Part shown: one piece after another, positions 53,351 through 59,300 of the stretch
Layout: the number at the start of each line of letters is the position of its first letter
Position numbering within the stretch: position 1 is the stretch's first letter
Assembly (NCBI GenBank): GCA_026874595.1
Contig: CM049311.1
Coordinates: 70,226,453-70,290,452 of the forward strand
DNA: 64,000 nucleotides
Reading direction: 5' to 3'
Origin: Sipunculus nudus
Lineage: Eukaryota > Annelida > Sipuncula > Golfingiida > Sipunculidae
Made by a program: the position numbers and the translations under genes
Notes under the pieces: generated by a model
Databases searched by the model: none
What the model was told of the DNA's origin: nothing
The model's input: only the letters and a program-made list of their open reading frames with translations

Positions 53351-56300
53351 TATATATATATATATCACAAAACATGACATATAATATTACAACAGCCTGA
53401 CACCCTAAATTTATCTGGGACGCAATGTCACCCAGGGGCCCATAGTAAATCAATGTGTCAACATGCAACCTAAGATCCATGTTAATTCATCCAATATCTG
53501 AAAACAAGGAACCATGGTTGGTTCCCATGCTGCAACATACAGCAGTTATCCTTGGTTCTAATTATAGGTTACAGAGGCTAGATTTCCCACACACCACCTA
53601 AAACAGCATAACCACATTGTCCCTGAAATGTTTACCAGTTGCTATGGCAATAGGGCTAGAAAAATAAAAAAATGGCATCTGGCAGAACAAAGAATGCTTA
53701 GATACCTGGAAAATTGACCATCCCTAATCTGGGGCAGAGCCTTGACAGCTAAACCAACAACAGTCAAGATGACACACTTGCTAAAAGAGCTGTTCTACAA
53801 GCAAGGAATTTATAGAACCTGAACTTTATGTACCAGTGGAAAAAAAATTAACATAAGAAGAGTCCTGACCATCACTGTGAAATCTGTATAATAGTATACC
53901 AACTGGTAAATGACAGAACTGCCTTAATATTATGTGCCAAGAAACAATTTGGAACTTTTGTTGCATATTTAACAAAACTTCTTTATGATGCTGTGAAACA
54001 AATATAAGGCTTGTTTCGATTTATTGTTACTTTTTTTTACTCAATCAATCCTTTTTAGATGTTACTTGTACTTTGCTAACTGGCCTCTATTTATGTTTGT
54101 CAACAAAATTCTGAGGAAATATATCTGGGGTTTTGGAAGATCTCAGTAGTTGTTTGCTGGTTAAATTATGAATTAATCCATAAGAATAACATGGACTGAA
54201 ATAATTTAGACAGAAAGAGAGACAGAGTGGATGTAAACATTTGTCTGAAATCTGGCATTTAACCACTGATCCAGCCCATGATTTAAACTCAGGAATCCAA
54301 TGACTGACATTTTAGCGAAGGTAAAATTCCTAAAATATTGATGTAACATGTATAGAACCAGTAAAGCATAAACAAGATTGATGATGCTGAAACACTACAA
54401 GCCTGAAGAGTGGCTACCTAATATTGACTGACTCCTTCAGTGTGTAATTGCTGTGTACATATAAATAGCTACCTGAATTAATTTATATTTTTTCTTACAA
54501 CAAGAGGTTGGTTTCACCTGTTTGTAATAGCAAAAGAGTGTTAAGACTGGGCAAATCCTACAAATAATTAAATAATTTATAGTCCCCAAGTCACAGGTTT
54601 ATTGGCAGTAGCCTCAATGCAGTTTTCATATGATAATTTCCAAATAGGCCAAGCAGCAAAGTTGAATCTTGCATATTTAAAATATGAGAGATTTAATTAA
54701 CTAATTAGGTATAACTTTAGAAATGCAAGATACAATCAAACCATAAAAAAAAAATTTGTACAGACCTTACATCCCTGTCATTTTTACCTGAACCTGACAG
54801 AGCATATGACAGATTCCATAGTCATTACTGAGCAAGTAAAGCTGCTAACAGACAAATAACACATCAGTCATGCCATTACAAAATACAATAAATCAGAGGG
54901 AGCTAGAGAAAATGTGTCACCAGACCTTAGTTATATCTGTGGCAGAGGCACATTAAAAACTAGAACACGGACAGGTTAGGAAGAGAACCACACAAAGCCT
55001 GTCACCTTCCAGGGCAGGCCTTTATTTTAAGGCTTCCAGCCCAGGATAAAAAATGCTTGACCAGATTACAAGTGCTAATAGACAGGGGGAACTGACTCCA
55101 AACAGTATTTAAATAAATGAACAAAGATTTTAATGTTTGAATCACTGACAGTCAGACATGAAGTTGTAGGCACTGAAAAGTGGAGCATCCCTAGAAACTG
55201 GGGCATAATTACATGAGATGTATTTAACTGTAAGCCTGGTCAGCATGTGAATCAGTAGGTTGGTCCAGTGACCTTGACTTTTCACCCTATGATGTCAAAA
55301 TCAAAGGGTACTTCCCCTATTTGTAGGTGAGCCATAATATGAAAGATGGAAGGTTTGGGAAGATAACTTAGCTTAAAATGTGTCTACACACTATTTTTCA
55401 AGGAGTGGGTTGTGTGACCTTGACCTCATTTGCTCAGATTTAAAGGTGGTGCTCCCCTATTGAAAGAAAAGCCATATGTGAAAGACAGAAGGTTTGGGAT
55501 GAAAATTTTGGCTTAAAATGTGTCAACAAGTTTTGTAGAGAAGTTGGTGCAGTGACCCTGGCCTTTGACCTTGAGACCTCAAAACCAACTGGCTTCTTAC
55601 TTTAAATTTTTGTTACCAATCGGTTGATCCAAACTGGAGTTACCATCCAAAAATGAATCTGTGCACAGCTAGACATTGTGACCTTGTCCTTTGGACCTTT
55701 GGATAAAAATTTAGCTTAAGATGAACCCATAATCTTTTTTAAAGAAATGGGTCCTGTGACCTTAACAGTATCACCTTCTGCCCCCATCCCCACCCCCCCT
55801 CAGACCCCTGACGTTGTACGCCTGTGTTAAACACTACCATAAAGGACTGATACAACTTACAAGTAACTTTATTCTGATGACTCGTAACACATGCACAGTA
55901 AACATTCATAAAAGGGTTTCTGCGTGTGCTTTATGAGCAATTTCTTTGACTGGGTGAACTGAATATACATCACTCTACATGCCAGATCACAATAATTACC
56001 TAATTAACACACTTAGCAAGAAACTGACATGTTGTGCCTTAACACATTATGCAGTAACTGAGTTCAGGGAGCCTGTGGGTAAAATAATTATGAAGCAACA
56101 TAAACTACTTATTTCCACTGGGATTAATGGGTATGGCTATGATATTTTACCATTAGAATTGTGCCTTTTAAAATTTTAAGGGCCCTGACATTGCAAATTA
56201 AGATATCTATATTAAGGAATTAAATTATGAGCTTTTAAAAACTGCACAAAACTGAAGCAATTTTACGTAAAAACTAACAGCTAGTAATGAGATTTGGCAG

Positions 56301-59300
56301 AATTATGCAGCAAGGCCAGCATATTTCAATTCAACAACGAAGTACTAAATCCATACACTTGTAACAGTAATATCATGTCAATTTGTCAAGTCCGAAATTA
56401 AAAATAAAAATTGCTTTTCAAGTGTAACAGACAGTGATAATTATATAAGCTTTTCTTGAGGATGCTGAACAGTTTGGCAAAATGAAAGCAAATACTCATA
56501 AAATCCATGCCAGTAGTAAATGCCACTTTTTGTTGGCAAATACTGGCAAACTGAATTTTATCACACCAGGTTAATGTACGGACAATGCCACACCATCGCA
56601 AAAGCTCATGCAAGTTGACTAAAAATAGCTAACAAGGTTGTGATTGTGACAAAGTGTATGTTTTACACTTTCATTAGCTTAAAAGTACTGTACCTATGTA
56701 ACAGCCTACCCACATCAATCAGTTCCACATATATGTATACAAATTAATATCATGACATTAATTCATTGAAATCCTTCAAATATCTACTGTGGGGGAAAAA
56801 GAAGACACTAATCCATTTAAATGATGATCATAGTTCATCATGAAGAGGGGTTACTGTGTATAACATCTCCAGGGGCCGTTAGAAAATATAAAAACTCACA
56901 TTGATCAATGGATCCAATGTGCCTGTCAATTGTGAGGAGTCTTTAAATCAAATCACTTAATAGAATCTAAATTTTCTTTTGGTTTGCGATATTGAGCATT
57001 TAGCCAGGACAAGCCTTCCAGTTTGACTGTATGGCCAGAAAAACTAAATGGGCAGTGGGTAAACCAGGACCCCACAGAATCCAGATCCCAGACCCCAAGC
57101 AAAATCTGTAATTCTGAAACTCTCATGGTAATTTGTCCAAATATTTTAGCGGAAACATATCTTAAGAAATATTTTATATTATGTTTGGTTAAAAACATAA
57201 ACAATTAGTCTGTTTTGCAACAAAATTTCACAATTAACACTTATAGACCCTGATGTACGGACCTCACGGATTACACTGACCCCTTTTACTTGTTTACCAT
57301 TTCTTTAAACATATTTTCACATCACATTTGGCCATAGCACCTATGTGATTGATTATTTTATTTTGTTTTTATCTGTATTTTTACATTTTTGTCTCAGTTT
57401 TAAATCATAATTTTATAATTGCTATTTATTTTATTTGTGTGTCGTTTTAAAAAGTATAATAATTAAAAACATTTACAAAATCATTATTTTTCAAACTGTT
57501 TTTGCTTGAAATGCAAGTACTCAACTATTCCTTTTGGTAATTATATTACTGCCAACTTAAAATAGCATGATTGTTATAAATGGAACACAAAACCTGTTGT
57601 TATTTGGAAGAGCTCTGATATATGTCTAAGGTCCCAACAACAGGTAGTGCACTTCAAATAAATCTCCCCCAGTGTGCCAGCGCTATCACACTTTCATTTA
57701 AATTAATAAATAATTATATTTAATGTGTGACATGAGTGCTGATTTTTTTTCCTCTGAGTCAAAAATGAAAATATGAGTAACCAGTGGTTACTGGGGTCCG
57801 TCAAAATGGAACAATCATCAAAGTCAAGTAAATGAGGTCCGTCTTCATCGAAATATTTTTGTAAACTAAAATATTTTAGTGAATCAGTCATTTACAAAGT
57901 TGCAACATTTCGGAACTTTGCTCTGTTCTTACATCAGCAATTTTTTTATTGGTATAAATAATGGAAAATGAGGAAATTGGTTTTTGGGGTCCGGGGTCTG
58001 TGGGGTCCTGGTTTTACACACTGCCAATCGAATCTATCATTTTCATGCTAGACGCACATGTGCCCGAGGGGGGGGGGGCATGACCCGTCAGCATCCAGTT
58101 CTGGACTTTTTAAATATATATATATTTATATATAATTATAGATTGCAGTTAAGCCAACCAAAGAGTTGAACATGACTCATGAGTTATGACAGGCACTTCA
58201 ACACAGGATTTATATTCATATTACATATGACATAATATATTGCTAAGACTTCATCTGTGTGGCAAGTCATGTCACGTGATATGTCGCTGCATCCCTGTAT
58301 CTTGTTATTGACCAGGGCTGGGGTCAAATACAGTGTGCCAAATACAGGTATAAATATGATAGCTGGTCCCCTCCATATACAAATAAGAGTGACTGAAGAT
58401 AAATACAAATACAAATACAGAACATCAAATACAAATACAACTAGACATTTCTTGGCACCGCTGGTGCCATAGTATCGCCAGACAAATGAGGTTTTGTCGT
58501 CCAAAGGTCAAGACCACTCTCAAAGGAAAATGATCAAATTGTGACTCTGTGGTACACCCAGTGCACTAATTCATTTATCACTGACCATCATATCTATTTA
58601 TAGAATCTGACCATGGCCCAGAACTGCTGATGTTTGGGCAAAACATGATGCAACACCATGTGCAGACCACTAGCTGAAGCAATCCCCCAGGTTCACTGGA
58701 TATTTTCATGATTGTTGGTGATTTTTACCATATATGGCAATATTTAAAGTCAAGTCCACTCTCATATGCAAGGTCAGGACCCAAATTTAAATATATCTCA
58801 TCCCATAATCCAAATCAATGTATATGCATAATATAAAAGAAATCTGTCCATTAGTTTTTGACTTATAATGCTTACAGTGCTGTCAAGTGGCCCTTTTTAA
58901 GATATTCATGATTTTATGTTTTTCACCAAATATGGGAATATTCAAGGTCAAGGTCACTCTCATAGTCACAGTCATGACCCCAAATCAATAAACTACATTC
59001 CAAAATATTCAACATTTGAAAAAAAAAATTAAATTAAAAAAAAATAATTTAAATTAAATTAAATTTTAAAATTAAATTTAAAATTAAATATACCTCATTC
59101 CATAAACCATATCTATATACATGCATAACATGAAAGAAATCTGTCCATTACTGTTTGACTTATAATGCTCACAGTATATACTGTCAAGTGGCAATGATGG
59201 GGTATTCAAAGGCGCAAAAAACAAGAAAAGGACAACAGGTGGCGCCACCTATCTTCTGCAAAAGACAAAACTATCCAAGATCTTCCGTCAACTTGATTTT

